Positions 49,119-62,382 of a stretch of 64,000 nt of DNA are shown here, one piece after another; positions within the stretch are counted from its first letter, which is position 1; every line of letters begins with the position of its first letter. The notes beneath the pieces are model-generated. The model worked only from the letters and a program-made list of their open reading frames with translations, did not search any database and had not been told where the DNA came from. Origin of the DNA: Tetranychus cinnabarinus (taxonomy: Eukaryota; Arthropoda; Arachnida; Trombidiformes; Tetranychidae); contig WHVY01000001.1 in the NCBI GenBank assembly GCA_022266195.1, positions 5,518,001-5,582,000 on the forward strand, written 5' to 3'. The position numbers and the translations under genes were made by a program.

Positions 49119-50111
49119 ATGATTGTAACACCGATGTCTTCACAAAAAGCCTCCATCATTGACCCATCCGAGCTGTATCGACCAGAATCTAACAAAGAAA
49201 AAAGTGAATTCAGACAATATACTACTAACCAGGTAAGCTTGAAATTAATTAATCAACTGAAATTATTACAATTAGCAACAATAAACTACTTACCTTACAA
49301 TTGACAATCTAATTAAATTGCTTTTTTCATCTTATCGTCTGACTAGGATGACCCAATCCAGAAGAGAGTTCAAGAAACCTATTTAAAAATGCACACTCAT
49401 CAAACTGTTGATTTTGTGGACCGCAAGATGGCTCAATGGACAAAATTTGACAAGATGGAGTTGACAATTATGGAAGCGTTGGAAAAGTTGAACGATGTTA
49501 TCGATGAATCCGATCCTGATGTTGATATGCCCAATATTGTACATGCTTTCCAAACAGCTGAAGAGATCAGGCGAAAACATCCAGACCTTGATTGGTTCCA
49601 TTTGACTGGATTAATTCACGATCTGGGTAAAGTAATGGCCTTTTACGGTGAACCTCAATGGTCCGTTGTTGGTGATACTTTTCCAGTTGGCTGTGGTTAT
49701 GCTGATTCAATTGTTTACCGGGAAACAAGTTTCAATATGAACCCTGATTTGTATGATTCAAGGTACAATACCAAATTTGGAATCTATTCACCCAACTGTG
49801 GACTTGACAATGTTAAAATGTCTTGGGGACATGATGAGTTTATGTACCAGGTCTTGATTAACCATCCAAACATGAGTTTACCAGAAGAGGCTCTTTACTG
49901 TATTAGATATCATTCATTTTATCCATGGCACAGTTCAGGAGATTACATGTTTCTTTGCGATGAAAAGGACAAGAAAATGTTAACATGGATCAGAGAGTTC
50001 AACAAGTTTGATTTATACACTAAAAGTGAAAATGTACCTGATATTGATCAACTTCGTCCTTATTATCAATCACTCATTGACAAATACATTCCTGGTAAAG
50101 TTAAATTTTAA
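49119..50111 (+). CDS. MIOX: myo-Inositol oxygenase
   Basis: Two exons, 49119-49232 and 49347-50111; 292 aa, the family's normal size. The enzyme cleaves myo-inositol with O2 to D-glucuronate using a mixed-valent di-iron centre. HD-domain ligands are visible: His in VHAFQTAE, His-Asp in LIHDLGK, His in SWGHDEF, His in IRYHSFYPWH and Asp in FNKFDLYTK. FRQYT near the N-terminus, QTVDFV and the GCGYADSIVYRETSF loop are also typical. A TATA box is present upstream. The gene is convergent with the PAR bZIP gene (about 640 bp between stops). Glucuronate may feed UDP-glucuronate or pentose metabolism; that link is general family knowledge. Confidence 0.95.
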
Positions 50112-50748
50112 CTTAATTTGGCATTTTCAATGATACTTATCAATTATTGTTTTAACTATAACATTACCTTTACCTTCCTAATTGTTTTAAACACTTGTAT
50201 CAAATTTGTTTTTCATATTTAACCGTTCATTTATCTTATGAACAATGCTTCAATCATGTAAACATCACATTCATTCATCTATTCACTGTTAATTATTTCA
50301 AATTAAAAATCCAAATTATCTCTAAAATCGACTCTTTTTTCGACTTTTTGTCACTTTTTCAATTAAAAATCATTCAATTGAAGCTTTTTACGCAAAATAT
50401 CCAACGAAGGGCTGTGATATTAAAGATATAATTTGGGTTTATTGTGATAGTTATTACAATAGTTTGGGTACAAACTATGTTATGAATTATATATAATAGT
50501 TACAAGGTATTTAACCGTATTTGATTCAGATACTGTACAAAAATCAAAGACATTAAAGAGTTATCATGAGAGGGTTATCAATAATTAATGACAGACAGTG
50601 AGACACACATTTACTGAACCAGATTTTAATCAGATTGTGTGTTGCAATGAAAGGTTTAATCTTTAGCTGTAATCCATTTCCTAGAATAATTTAAAATATA
50701 ATATAATGTTTAATTCGTGAGATTCGTCAGATATTGCTGAGATTCAAA

Positions 50749-51441
50749 TCAATCTGAGTCCAGCATCTTCTTAAGATTATCATTTTCCTGGCGCAATTTG
50801 TCCAAAGTTAGCCTTAAAGATTCATTTTCCTTCTCTAAATAACTGGCTCTCAGAACAATCTGATTCTCCTTTAACCTTCTCGCCTCACGAGATCTTTTGG
50901 CAGCCATATTGTTCTTAACCCGACGAGCCCAGTAACGAGCATCTTTCAATGTATCTGGAACATGTTGCTTCCTTGATTTCCTCATGATTGGCTGAGGTCG
51001 CAGTTCATCCTCACTGAATCGAGCACTTGATGGATCAAAATTTGCATCACTTCCAGGCCTAGTTGCTAAAGCAATATCTAATGGACTAGAGTCAAGATTG
51101 GATGGAAATAGGAAAGATTAAGATTGATTTATTAGATTGAAACACTTAAAATGGTGAGATCGCAATTAATCAACTAATCAGCAACATTGTATCACAATTC
51201 ATCGCCCACATCTTGAGTAGATTGGCTCAACTATACAACTGTTTAGCATTAATTTAGATAGATTTGGGTATTTAGCATTTTTTGGGTGAAAATTATTGAA
51301 AGCTCGTTCTTACCTGAATTCAACTTCAACTTTTGACTCCTTTTGCATGGTGTCCATGTACTTAGAATCAACTCCATTCTCGATAAGAAATTCATCCAAA
51401 TTCATTAAATTGTTGTTTATGTTCAAAATTTGATTTTGAAT
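50749..51441 (-). CDS. PAR bZIP transcription factor (3' exons)
   Basis: Two exons on the minus strand, 51314-51441 and 50749-51085, joined in phase. Exon order: a motif LMNLDEFLIENG, typical of the N-terminal activation part of HLF/TEF/PDP1-type factors; then a proline-and-acidic-rich segment FSEDELRPQPIMRKSRKQHV; then the basic region YWARRVKNNMAAKRSREARR and a leucine zipper (YLEKENESLRLTLDKLRQEN). The visible part is 154 aa. The Met before NLDEF could start a short isoform, but the frame is open back to an acceptor at 51441/51442, so one or more upstream exons probably exist; I could not identify them. The PAR family binds RTTAYGTAAY-type sites and in arthropods acts in circadian and metabolic control or patterning; which subfamily this is remains open. 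Confidence 0.88.
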
Positions 51442-54400
51442 CTGTTGATGACCATTTGTTAAGTGTATGTTAAAATTGTAATAATGGCAATAGGAATAGT
51501 TGAAAGTGAAAGGAAACACAAGAAACAATGATTAATAACAGTTTCATCTTTTGCTTCTCAACAAATCAGTCAAATTTAAATTTAGTCAAACAATTTTAGG
51601 CTAATACACAATTAAAAGAAACAACGTTAACAGCAGCATCAATGAAATCAAAAAAGGTACCAAATTGCCTAAAAATTTGAATGGCTTGAAATTCAATTTT
51701 GTTGATCCATCAAAACAATATGAAATAGCTTTTTGTTCAAATACAATTATCAATAAATTTACAAAATCAAACCTCAGTTTCATCCATGTAATAATTTTTC
51801 ATAACGACAAGTATTATTAAATCTGGTTCACAATTAGATTGTAGGTTAGAGGTTTAAGTTGACCAGTAAAACAGATTCTTCAAGATTGTAACACAGTTCA
51901 AGAAATGTAGACATGAAAACAATTTATAAGAGGCTTGTAAAGATGTTTTATGGTCAACCAATTGATAAAAAGATGAGGCTGTTGATGTTGGTGACATTGC
52001 TGATGATGATGGTGATGGTCACGATGATAATATAATTCAGTGGACATTAAAATGAGGTTGAAATTTGGAAAACGTGATAAAGCTAAGACCAGTATTAGGT
52101 GAGTAATAAAGATCACGTTGGTTAGACTCTAGACCAGAGAGCTTGTTGCCATGGCAAGAGAAGCAACAGTCAACAACAGTAAACCTAATTTCCTATCAAA
52201 TCTTAATTGTTAATCACTTGTAAATATTAAAATATCACCTAATAATGTTTATAATTGAATGAAATGATTAACCAGAGTTTAGATTGAAAAGGAAACCTGA
52301 AAAATATGTCTTCTATTGAAAAACATTTACATAGGAAATTGGGTTCAACCAGTAAACTGTAAGCTTACCAGACCAAAGAGTTTGGGTAAATTAACGTGAT
52401 TATCAAATAAAATGTGATCCCAATTTAATAGCAAAATCTAATTAACTGTGAATTAAATCCACATTTTTGCCCCTAAATCGTTAAGATACTTTGCATTTAA
52501 TCACATGTAAAGTGTTTTAATTTTGCATTCTGCTAATTTTTAATCAAATCAACACTATTTGTTGTTTTTAAATATTGTTCATTACATTTCTTGAGTCTTC
52601 ATCTTCAACTCACAGTAAATCAATTGTTCAAACTAATCAATCAAAGGATCAACAATTTAAATCATTGATTTTGAATAAACATTTGAAAGGCTATTTATTT
52701 TTAAGCCTGAATTTGAAAGTGAAATATCAATTGCAGCCAAAAATTGAATGATTTTACAATTGACAGATGATTGATATTCATGATTGAAAATAATGAAATG
52801 AGCTATTTTTTATGCTTTGTAAATCAGTCTAACAATTAGTTTTGATGGTTTTAATGGTTCTCAAAGACACAACCTTGATGGACAACAATTAATCTCGGGT
52901 TTCATTAAAGCACAATTATTTTAACACTTTTAATTGTGAGATTATCTCTTCAGCTTATTTGTCTAATTTATTAAGAAAATTAGTAAATCAGAATAACAAT
53001 CAACAGTCAAGGTTTTTCACAATTGAAATAATGAAAGATTCAAATTTTAATTCCAATTGACCAAAAGAACCCAAATGCTCCATTAACCAGGATTTGGTCA
53101 ATATCAATGGTTTAGTGAAACATTTCAACTTATTCTGATTTCATCTTGTTAATTGTGACTTTCAAGGTTGATAAACTGGACAATCAACTGGGAGAATCGA
53201 TTGATTAACTTATTGGATCAACTGAGATTATTGATTTAGACACTTTTAAACTTGAATTTCCAGTTTGCAACGATTTAAGCTTATTTATGTGAACATTTAT
53301 GGGAACATTTATGAGACCATTTAGCTGACCATTGAGACAACACCTTTATTAATTGTGACCATTTAAGATGTTTAGTTAACATTGTAAATGAATTTTCATG
53401 CAGTGAGATGATGAAGGAAGAAACCTTGATAAATGAAGGTAGAAATTAATTGTTGACAATTGTTACCTTTGTATTATTTTTTATCATAATTTTGATCGCT
53501 TTTATAAAAGTCAGGAAATTGTTAGTCGCAACAATTTACCATCATAATGGTTACTATTATTATTAATGTAAATCATTACCAACGTTTTACCAACATTTAC
53601 AAAACCATTTCTAGGCCAACTTGACCATGCTTTTAACTCTTTACTTTCATTTATTTTGGGTTTACTTATTGTTATTTTTACTGTTAACTAATTGTTTCAG
53701 TTGACAATTTAATGGCCACAAAAAGGTCCATCACTTCATTACTATTAATGATCAAATTCAAGGTGAATTGTGGTTTAAAAAGGAAAGGTCAGTTGTTAAA
53801 TTAACTATTCAGATAACCTTACAAAGATTTTGCACAAATTATTCCAAGATTCACAAATTAGGAATTGTTTCAACTGTTTCAATACTAACAATCGTTTATG
53901 AATGAACAATCAATCAAGTTATCAACGGCTGATCGATGGTTAATCAGTGTAAACAGGTGGAAGAATCGGTCAAGAGTTAAGTTTGAAATGCGTAACGATT
54001 ACATCAAAATATTGGTTTTTTATTTAAATATCACATTAAGTCTGAATCAAGGTGAGAATTGTTTGATTAAAAATGACTAGAAAATGAATTTTCTTGAAAC
54101 TGAAATTGTTGATTCTTTTAAGGCTAAAGGTCTTGAGGTTGCTTTAAAGTCAATGTTGCTTTGTTTTTGCAGAGTTGTTTAGTTGCTATCTGACCCAGTG
54201 AATTTTGTATCTGTTGTTCAGGTGAAAGAGGATAATTTGGATGAAATGTTGGTTCAGGTAAGGGAGCTGAACGGCTGTAAGTAGGAAGGAAAGATGAAAG
54301 TATCGATGAACCACACCTTTAGTTGAAAGTGAAGCTGATTATGATGATGATGATGATGGTGAAAATTAGGTTAAGGAAAAGTTACCAAAAACATGTAAGA

Positions 54401-54570
54401 CACAATTAAGATGTTGATGATGATGATGATGTCTGGGCTGGTCAAGACGGAGGAAGATGATAAAGATTGAATGGGAGAGAGTGAAAAAAGGAGAGAGAAG
54501 GAAGAGAAGGAGACATTGGAATAGGAAGATTCCGATGTTGGATTGATTGGGATTGTTTCGTGGGTCAAAC
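51442..54570. other. Intergenic or upstream part of the bZIP gene; no gene supported
   Basis: About 3.1 kb with only short low-complexity frames. Upstream exons of the bZIP gene may lie here, but none can be assigned. Simple GAT repeats occur at about 54338-54360 and 54411-54432. Confidence 0.45.
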
Positions 54571-54578
54571 TATAAAAA
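54571..54578 (+). promoter_or_regulatory. Probable TATA box of the cuticle protein gene
   Basis: TATAAAAA in CAAACTATAAAAACTCACC, 115 bases before the ATG at 54686. The spacing leaves a leader of about 85 bases, as in other arthropod cuticle genes. Confidence 0.6.
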
Positions 54579-54685
54579 CTCACCCAACATCAAACAAAAC
54601 TCTCATTTTATATCTGTTTTTTTTGTGCACATTTACTAAGGTTTTGTATCTTCATCGGCCATTTGGATATCATTAACAAGTCACC

Positions 54686-57600
54686 ATGATACGAATTGTG
54701 AGTTTTATTGTCCAATCTAAGTTCATTTGAATTTACCTCTTTGTTTTTTGGCTCGCGTTGCTAACGTTACTGGTTACACTTTTGCAGCTCATTGTTTTAA
54801 CTTTTATTGTTACAGCTTAATTTGTGCCAATTTATTTTAATTTTATTGCTAATAAACTTTTTCTTTCAATGTTCAGGCTACTTTCGCCGTTATATTTGTC
54901 ACCGTTACCGGTCAATTTCAAGGCCAAAACTTTCAAGCTGGTCAATCTTTCCAACCCTCAACTACTCCAGCTCCAGTTCACCCTCCAGCCCAAGTACATT
55001 ATGTAAATATTGGCCAAGATCTCGCTGGTGATTATAAGGTGAGTAACATAAGATTATAAATCATTTAAACTCAATTATTTCTCAATTATTGTGTTTTATC
55101 AATGCTAAAATTGTCAGTTAAACTCATACTTAAATACGGTGGAATTCATGATATTAAGAACGATTTCTTTCATCTCAAATGCTTAAAATTTAAATGTTAT
55201 ATAAAATTTATTTGAAGAGTCTCTTCCATATCACTCGTAATTTTTCAATTTTACATCTCAAATTTGTTGAATGTATCATTCAATATGTAATGTTCAACCA
55301 ACCATCTTGACAAATCTTTTAGCTTTTACTTCTAATGTTCAGTAATTTTGCTTGTTTCGTTTGTTTATCAGATAAAATGAGTACTTCATTATATGTTAAG
55401 AGAGTATTTAGCTGAATTATAAGAATTAGAAGATGATTTTTAGTTTGAGATAACATTAATTAAACTTGAATTGTGTCGTGAAAAATTTATTTCAAGGTGA
55501 AAACCGTTCACACATTAATTTAGTTAATTAGAAATGGTGGGACAGTAATAAGCATTGAGAGGTCACTAATTAAGACGATAAAAGTTCATATCGCCCGTAA
55601 TCATTACTGAATGCTTTACAGTATTACTTGAAGTAAACATTACAGCAAAATGATTAGTTTGCTGATAGTTACAATAGTTACAATTTGCTTTCATTCCCGA
55701 GAGCGAATCAGTAAAACATTAAATGAATGAGATACCTAGAAGCTCATTTGGAGCTTGTTCCTTACTGCATTCATATCTTCATATTTTGTATTTCTTATTT
55801 CACTGTCTTATTCATTCTCTCTGAGAGTCTCATGAATTATCTCAGTAAACAGAGTTTTAGGATTTTACAAACAAAGAAGTATTTCACTCAATCGCTCTGA
55901 TGCTTCAACCATTCACTCTCACTGTCTAAAACAGCTTTACTGTAGCAATTAAACTGAACCCAAAGAAGGTAGGAAATTTGTTTTAGCAGATTTTAATGAT
56001 TAACTGACAATTAATTGTTTTGATTGGCTCACCCACCGAATCAATTAATTGACCTGGTAACCTTTAATAATTCATTTTCATTTCTCGTGATTAGCCATTG
56101 ATTTAATTGGAACACACAATCGACTGTTTCACTTTACAAGACAAAAACAAAACGTAAAACAAAAGCCAATACAATAGCATTACAAAGCAACCCAAACATA
56201 TTAATGAATAACTTAATGTCGATTCAAATTATTAACATGATAATATGATTGAACGTGATTCGTGATATAATGTTAATCACAATCAACATTTACAGAATTT
56301 ATCAAAATCAAACTTTAATTGACATTATTCTCGATTAGATCTTAGATTTTAAATTTTGTTTTGTTGCTGCCATTCAATTGAATATAACTTGCGGCATTTT
56401 GATTAACAGTGATAGACTCACGTTCAATTGAATCTATTGAAAATAAAGGTACAATTAAGTTTAAAGGCGAAACAAAAGACAACAATTTAACATAACAATT
56501 TACAAACTAACCTAATATATTGAAAAGTGAAAAGCCTTGACATTGTATTGTAATGTAAAAGGGAAACTTGTATTACCTCTAAATGGTATATTAATATAAT
56601 TAAGATATCAATTTTGATTCACCTCCGATCATTTGGTTAATTTACTCAAATTATTTGACCTTTCACTGATTGACCAAATGATTGAGGCTGCAAATCGGTG
56701 TCTCTATTGCCATGATAAGGTTAATCAAACCAGAAAATCAGGAAGATTGTGAGAAGACAAGATTTCTCAGCTTTTTTGGTCAATCAATTTAAATCTCAAT
56801 AAAGGTTGATTGAAATAATGTTAATAATAATGATGATTGAAGTAGCCTTAGGTATGTAAAAGTGAAATTGTTGATGATTATCGTTGTTATCCCGGAAACA
56901 ACATCACTTATTATCATTATTTACTGATTACCATTCCCAATGAATGATGAAGTCAAGCGTAGGCTTCACTGGCCATAATACTGTTAATCATAATAATAAT
57001 TTTAATAAATATATATTAGCCGAACCTGTAATTTAACATTTTTCACTGTTAAAATTTACAATTATATAATAGTTGATAAAAATCAAAGTTAACCTTTTTC
57101 TTTGTCTTATTGTATTCACCTCATTATCAACAACTGATCAACAATTAGCATAAATCATTGATATTGCTGTTGATTAGTTGTTACCAAATTCTATTATGAT
57201 ATTTAACACAATTAACTTGTAATCATCAACTTCTCATTCATATTTTATTATTGTTGTATTTGCATTTAACAAAACATTTTCACTTTTATCATCAAGCTCA
57301 TTATTTCACCAAAATATAATATATTGTATACATCATTATGTGTATTAATAATGGGTAGCACTTATCAGATATAATAATTGAGATTGTTGATTTTGTTTCA
57401 TTGTTCAATTTGATTTACATTTTTTTTCTTAATTGTATTTTAGTTCGGTTACGATACTGGTAAAGGTCCTCTCGGTCAATCATTCAGAGAGGAATCTCGT
57501 TTACCTGATGGAACCGTAAAAGGTGCTTATGGTTACGTTGATGCCTCTGGTCAACAAAGGATCGTACGTTACACCGCCGGTAAAGATGGTTTTAATATAG

Positions 57601-58571
57601 ATGAGGATACTCCAGCTGCCGCTGCTGCTGCTAAAGCCACTCCAGCACCCGTTCAACCTCAACGAGCTCCAGCTCCACAATTCCAGGTAAATTTGAATTG
57701 AAAAAGTGTAAATTGCTATTTTATTTATTGATTAATTGAATGTCTTATTTCTTAACAGAGTTTCCCACAAGCTCAACCAGTCAGATTCCAACACCCATCA
57801 GCCCCAGCTCAAGCTCCAACTGCTGCCCCAGCTTCCCAAGGTGATTATAAATCCAATTGAAGATAACACCAAGTTACTTCATTAGCCTGCATCAATTTCA
57901 TTGTTTGTCTTAATTGGAAATTTTAATTCTAATTATTTTTATCCTTTCATTTCACAGATTTCAATCCTGCCTTAATCCGTCAACCCGCTCAACTTCAAAA
58001 TCTTCCTCAAAACAACGCTGCTCTTCAATACAGACAATATCAACAACAAGCTCAAGCTCAAGCCCAAGCCCAGGCTCAAGCTCAAGCTCAAGCACAAGCA
58101 CAGGCTCAAGCCCAAGCTCAAGCTCAAGCACAAGCTCAAGCTCAAGCACAAGCTCAAGCTCAACAACAAGCCCAAGCTCAACAACAAGCTCAAGCTCAAT
58201 TACAAGCACAAGCACAGGCTCAACAACAAGCACAATTACGTCAAGCACAAGCTCCAACTTACCAATCTCGTCCCATTACCCCAGCCCAAGCTCAAATCGC
58301 TAACCAATTATCTGCATCTAACCCACTTTCCGCTTTCCCACAACTTCCAGGAGTTCGTCTTATCCAGATAAACCCTCGTCAAAATGCTCAACAATTACCT
58401 GCATCAGACTCTGTTGCTTCAAATAATTTTGGCTCAAACAATTTAGCCGCTACTAGTTTTGGTGCTTCTGGTTCATTGACTTCAACACCAGCACCTGAGG
58501 AATACACTGGTCCAGTTGTTATCAACGCTGCTCTCCTCAACTACGATATTGGGAGCTCCAGACGAAACTAA
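54686..58571 (+). CDS. RR-type cuticular protein with Ala-Gln repeat tail
   Basis: Five exons: 54686-54697, 54877-55038, 57444-57686, 57759-57840 and 57958-58571; about 370 aa. The first exon codes only four residues of the signal peptide (MIRI/ATFAVIFVTVTGQ), a common layout in cuticle genes. A Rebers-Riddiford chitin-binding domain spans the exon 2-3 junction: DYKFGYDTGKGPLGQSFREE followed by GAYGYVDASGQQRIVRY, the pattern of GxYxxxDxxGxxxxVxY. After a Pro/Ala linker (APAPQFQ) comes a tract of Ala-Gln dipeptides with QQQ interruptions (about 58041-58255), then a Ser/Asn-rich end. It is a secreted exoskeleton structural protein; the tract probably makes a flexible or cross-linkable tail. Intron 2 is 2.4 kb. 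Poly(A) AATAAA is at 58681. Confidence 0.93.
55039..57443. other. Intron 2 of the cuticular protein gene
   Basis: 2.4 kb between the signal-peptide/linker exon and the chitin-binding exon. No other gene is visible in it. Confidence 0.7.
58041..58255 (+). repeat. Hexanucleotide-like coding repeat (GCTCAA/GCCCAA/GCACAA)
   Basis: Degenerate hexamer repeat encoding Ala-Gln, with third-position changes (GCT/GCC/GCA). Because of the repeat, open frames also appear in other phases and on the opposite strand (Ser-rich and Leu/Glu-rich); these are artefacts. Confidence 0.9.
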
Positions 58572-59100
58572 TTTAAATCTTTTTTAGAAACTTTCTTTTC
58601 CCTCTAATGCTCACCATTAATCTCATGAAAACATTAGTTCATTAGGTATTTTGAATTTTCGATGTTCTTATTTCAAAAACAATAAATAAGGATAATAAAT
58701 GATAAGAGAGTTTCAAAATCATATTTTGTGACTGTTAATGAAATAAGATAAATATGCCGAAAGTGCCAATATCAATGTTAGCATTTTTGAGCCAACATTG
58801 TACTTAAACTGTATTTTTCTGTAACATTATAATAAGATGTGCCGGCATTAAATTTGTCATTTAAATTTCTAATTGATATTTAAGATTAATTTCACCTAAA
58901 AACATTTTTTTCATTCATTTACACATTTAAAGTTCAATAAATGCAAAGTTTCAGATAAGTAATAACATATTGATTGTAATTAAAGTTTATTATTTTGAAA
59001 TATTAATCGATAATAGTAATTGATAATAGCTCATCAAAATTAGCACGAACAAAAAATTACAAAAGGTAGATCTATTACACTATGAAATGCTTCAAGCATA
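58572..59100. other. 3' regions of two convergent genes
   Basis: AATAAA at 58681 serves the cuticular gene (+). On the minus strand AATAAA at about 58986-58991 suits prohibitin. No gene is seen. Confidence 0.6.
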
Positions 59101-60250
59101 TTAAGATGGGATTTGAAGTAGGGCGTTTTGGTTTGGAGGCAGATAAATAACATTTCGAGACCTAGAAAGTACAGCGGCGATTTCTTCAGCAGCTTCTAAT
59201 CTACGAAGTTCAACTAATGCCTCTCCGGCTTTTCCGAAAGCTGAAGCCAACATAGCAGCAGCTTGAGAGTCTCCTTCTGCTGTAATGATTGCAGCCTTTT
59301 TCAACTGCTCGGCTTTCTCGACTAAGAAACGAGCTTTTTCGGCATCTTGCTGAGCTACCTGTTTCATCTCAACAGCAGCAGTGAATTCTCGACCAAAAGT
59401 AAGATGTGTCTAGAATGGTAAGTGAAACATTAGCAATTGGACAAAGTTAGTTGCAAGAAATTTATAACTTACCAATGAAATATCATCCAGTAGCAAACCA
59501 AATTGCGCAGCTCTTTCTGTAAGATCTTCACTGACTCTTTGTGAAACGATCTCTCTTTGTGTAATTAATTCACCAGCATCGAATTGAGCCTGTGTAACAT
59601 AATTGAGAAATGAATTAAAATCTATACTTAACTAATCGATTTGCTAATAAAGAGAAAAAATTCACTTACTACAACGGCTTTAAGAACTTCATTTGTAATA
59701 GAAGGTAAAACTCTTTCATCGTAGTCAACACCTAGGCTAGAATACATCTTTGGTAAATTTTCAGGAACCGGTCTAAATAATATACGCAGGGTAATGTTAA
59801 CATTTTGTAAATCTAAATTCAAAAAGACAACAGATTAAAGGTCACATGAAATGAAAATATAACATATAATAATCAAAATTGAAATGTCTCAGTCATAAAC
59901 TTGAAGATTTACCTTTACTTCCAGTAACAACCGGTACATTCCTGGGTCTTGATCGTACATCAAAAATGATAGGCTTTTGAACCCATGGTATCAAAAAGTG
60001 AGTTCCTTCACCAACAACGTTAGGTTTAACTCCTGAAAACCTATCGAAAATTACAGCTCTATGGCCACCATCGACTAAAAAATAAAAGTGAAATAGAAAG
60101 TCATTATTGCTATGATTGAGAAGTAACCTTAGATATGCTGATGAAACTAGACATTTTATTCATACCGTTATACAAAGCACTGTTAACAACACCACCAGCG
60201 AGGGCAATACCAAGACCGAGACGTCCGATTCCAGCTAATATTTGCGCCAT
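59101..60250 (-). CDS. PHB1: Prohibitin 1
   Basis: Five exons on the minus strand: 60166-60250, 59913-60074, 59670-59812, 59473-59589 and 59101-59409; 271 aa, matching the animal PHB1 length. The sequence is highly conserved: GGVVNSALYNVDGGHRAVIF, GEGTHFLIPWVQKPIIFDVR, DLQNVNITLRILFRPV, VDYDERVLPSITNEVLKAVV, RAAQFGLLLDDISLTHLTFG, then a coiled coil and YLPPNQNALLQIPS. The N-terminal hydrophobic segment anchors it in the mitochondrial inner membrane, where PHB1 and PHB2 form the ring complex that controls m-AAA protease and cristae. PHB2 is not in the window. The gene is divergent from the trypsin-like gene. Confidence 0.96.
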
Positions 60251-61023
60251 TATAATCAATTAAATTCAGAACCAATTAAATTTAACTCAGAAATAAGAAA
60301 AACATGGAACAAAAAACGTGATTTAATTTTAATACTTAATGACAAGAATCACCTTCAGATGGCTCTTAACTAAGGGAAAATATCCTCATTACATGCATTT
60401 CAGTAATTTTTCTTAAATTTCCGATGGTTTCTTCTTCTTTCTTTTTCTTGTAACATTTAAATCTCTAAACTAATTTTATTGATTCAAACTTAATTGTCCA
60501 GCAAATTAGCATATTTTTTAATCTAGAAATATTTGAACCTCACACTGAAAATGAGAAAAAATTGTGAAATTCGTGAGGACACAAAACGATCTGAATAAAA
60601 AACTAACTCGATTGCAGAAGTGATTTTAGATACTCGACGGAGACTGAATATGATTTACAATTATTTGACATACAATTCCAGGTTTCGAAATAGAAAGGTA
60701 AATTGTCTGATCAAAAACGCTGCAGCTGTCCAGAATCTAAAATTTACTAATCAAATACAGTAATTGAAAACTGTTGGATACTTCAATCGTCAAGTTTGAA
60801 GAATTGGTCTGAACCTTTAATTACATTGCAATATACTGTATAATTATACTTTTGCTATTTACTGTACTATAACTATACTATTATAGTAATACAAATTGTA
60901 TCATACAAGAACTTCGGGTGCAAATATTGGCTTAATCATTGTAATTTTACTTATGATGAAATTATGAATAGAAAAATGAACAAGTTTCATGGATCTGGAT
61001 TGTTGGTTTCAGGTTTTAACACT
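60251..61023. other. Intergenic region between prohibitin and the protease
   Basis: 773 bp without a supportable gene; it carries the promoters of both flanking divergent genes. Confidence 0.5.
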
Positions 61024-61030
61024 TATAAAT
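61024..61030 (+). promoter_or_regulatory. Probable TATA box of the trypsin-like gene
   Basis: TATAAAT in ACACTTATAAATGTAG, 130 bases before the chosen ATG at 61154. Confidence 0.5.
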
Positions 61031-61153
61031 GTAGTTAAACGTCATCTGCAACTTGAATTTGATTGTTGAAAAGATATTTATTTTATTGGTTAACCGTTTA
61101 GATGAGTTAATTACTTGCTTATTATAAGTTGCTTTGGAGCACTTTTCAGCAAA

Positions 61154-62282
61154 ATGAGTTCATTAATGTCATTTGTTTTGATTATTTTGTCAGCTTTCTT
61201 TGGAGAAGACAATATTGACCAAAAGCAACTAACTGAACCACTCCAAAAGTACAATCATTTATGTGGAGTCAGCCTAGAATGGCCAAACGGGAATGATCGT
61301 ATCGTTGGTGGAAGAATCGCTCTTGATGGTGAATTCCCATGGCAAGTGTCAATTCGTCGTCAATCACCGATTCGAGGAGATTTTGTGCACATTTGTGGTG
61401 GATCAATCATTTCAGATCAATGGGTATTAACAGCAGCTCATTGTGTTAAAGGGTAAGAAATTAACCTTGATTTATTCAACAAGTAGATTGCCATTTCAGC
61501 ATTTAACTATTCATTCATTTATACATAAACTGACGAGTTTATATTATAAGAGATAAATCAATGAATCAAGTGATTAAATGCTTACATCCATTGAAACTTT
61601 AGATACTTTAACTTGCTTTTGACTTATTCAGCAGAAATTTATCTTTTATAAATATAATCTTTTTTCCCTCTTCATTAACAGAGTTTACGAATCAAATTTT
61701 CTGGTTGTTGCCAATGCAAGCAAATTGTCTGATTCAATCGAACGGAATTTAAGTCACCGGATATCAAAGATCATTGTCCATCCAAATTATGATGAAGAAA
61801 CAAATGCCAATGACATCAGCTTGATCAAATTGGAAACCAAACTGGACTTAGGAAAGTCTTATGGTCATATGGTACCAGTTTGTTTACCCAAACCATTCAA
61901 TGGCCAAGGACAGTTTAACAATAAGGATTCAATTAATTTTGTTACCGTTTCTGGTTGGGGATCAACTGATGAAGACGGTTCAAATTCAATAAACCTTTTA
62001 GCAACTGAAGTGGCCATGGTTGAAATGGAAAGCTGTAATTCAACTTACAGGGGAAACATTCCTAAAGGTTTCATCTGTGCTGGTTTATTTGAAGGAGGAA
62101 AAGATTCATGCCAAGGTGATTCGGGAGGACCTATGATTTATCGTGATTCAAACAACCGTGCCCATCAAATTGGTATTGTTTCTTGGGGCGAAGGATGTGG
62201 ACGCAAAGGAATACCCGGTGTTTATGTTGATGTCAACTATTATGTGGATTGGATCAACACGGTAGTCAAAAGTAAAGCTTAA
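61154..62282 (+). CDS. Secreted trypsin-like serine protease (S1A)
   Basis: Two exons, 61154-61452 and 61682-62282; 299 aa. The ATG is chosen because a signal peptide follows directly (MSSLMSFVLIILSAFF). A propeptide of about 30 residues with a Cys (HLCGVS) precedes the activation site DRIVGGRIALDGEFPWQ. The triad is complete: TAAHC (His57), NDISLIKL (Asp102) and GDSGGP (Ser195). Asp189 in KDSCQGDSGGP predicts cleavage after Lys/Arg. The propeptide Cys may stay disulfide-linked to the catalytic domain after activation, as in chymotrypsin. Roles could be digestive, moulting or immune; the sequence does not decide. Poly(A) signals occur at about 62299 and 62320. It is convergent with MPP10. Confidence 0.93.
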
Positions 62283-62382
62283 ACAGTTTTGGCATACGAA
62301 TAAAAAAAACAAAATTAACAATAAATTGAAAGCATCAAATTAATAGTATAAACGCTATTTTAATTTAAATAGTTTACTGTAT

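Noticed and set aside
57914..58303. Ser-rich plus-strand frame and Leu/Glu-rich minus-strand frames
   Set aside because: They are by-products of the GCTCAA-type coding repeat of the cuticular protein. Exon phases and the RR domain fix the Ala-Gln frame.
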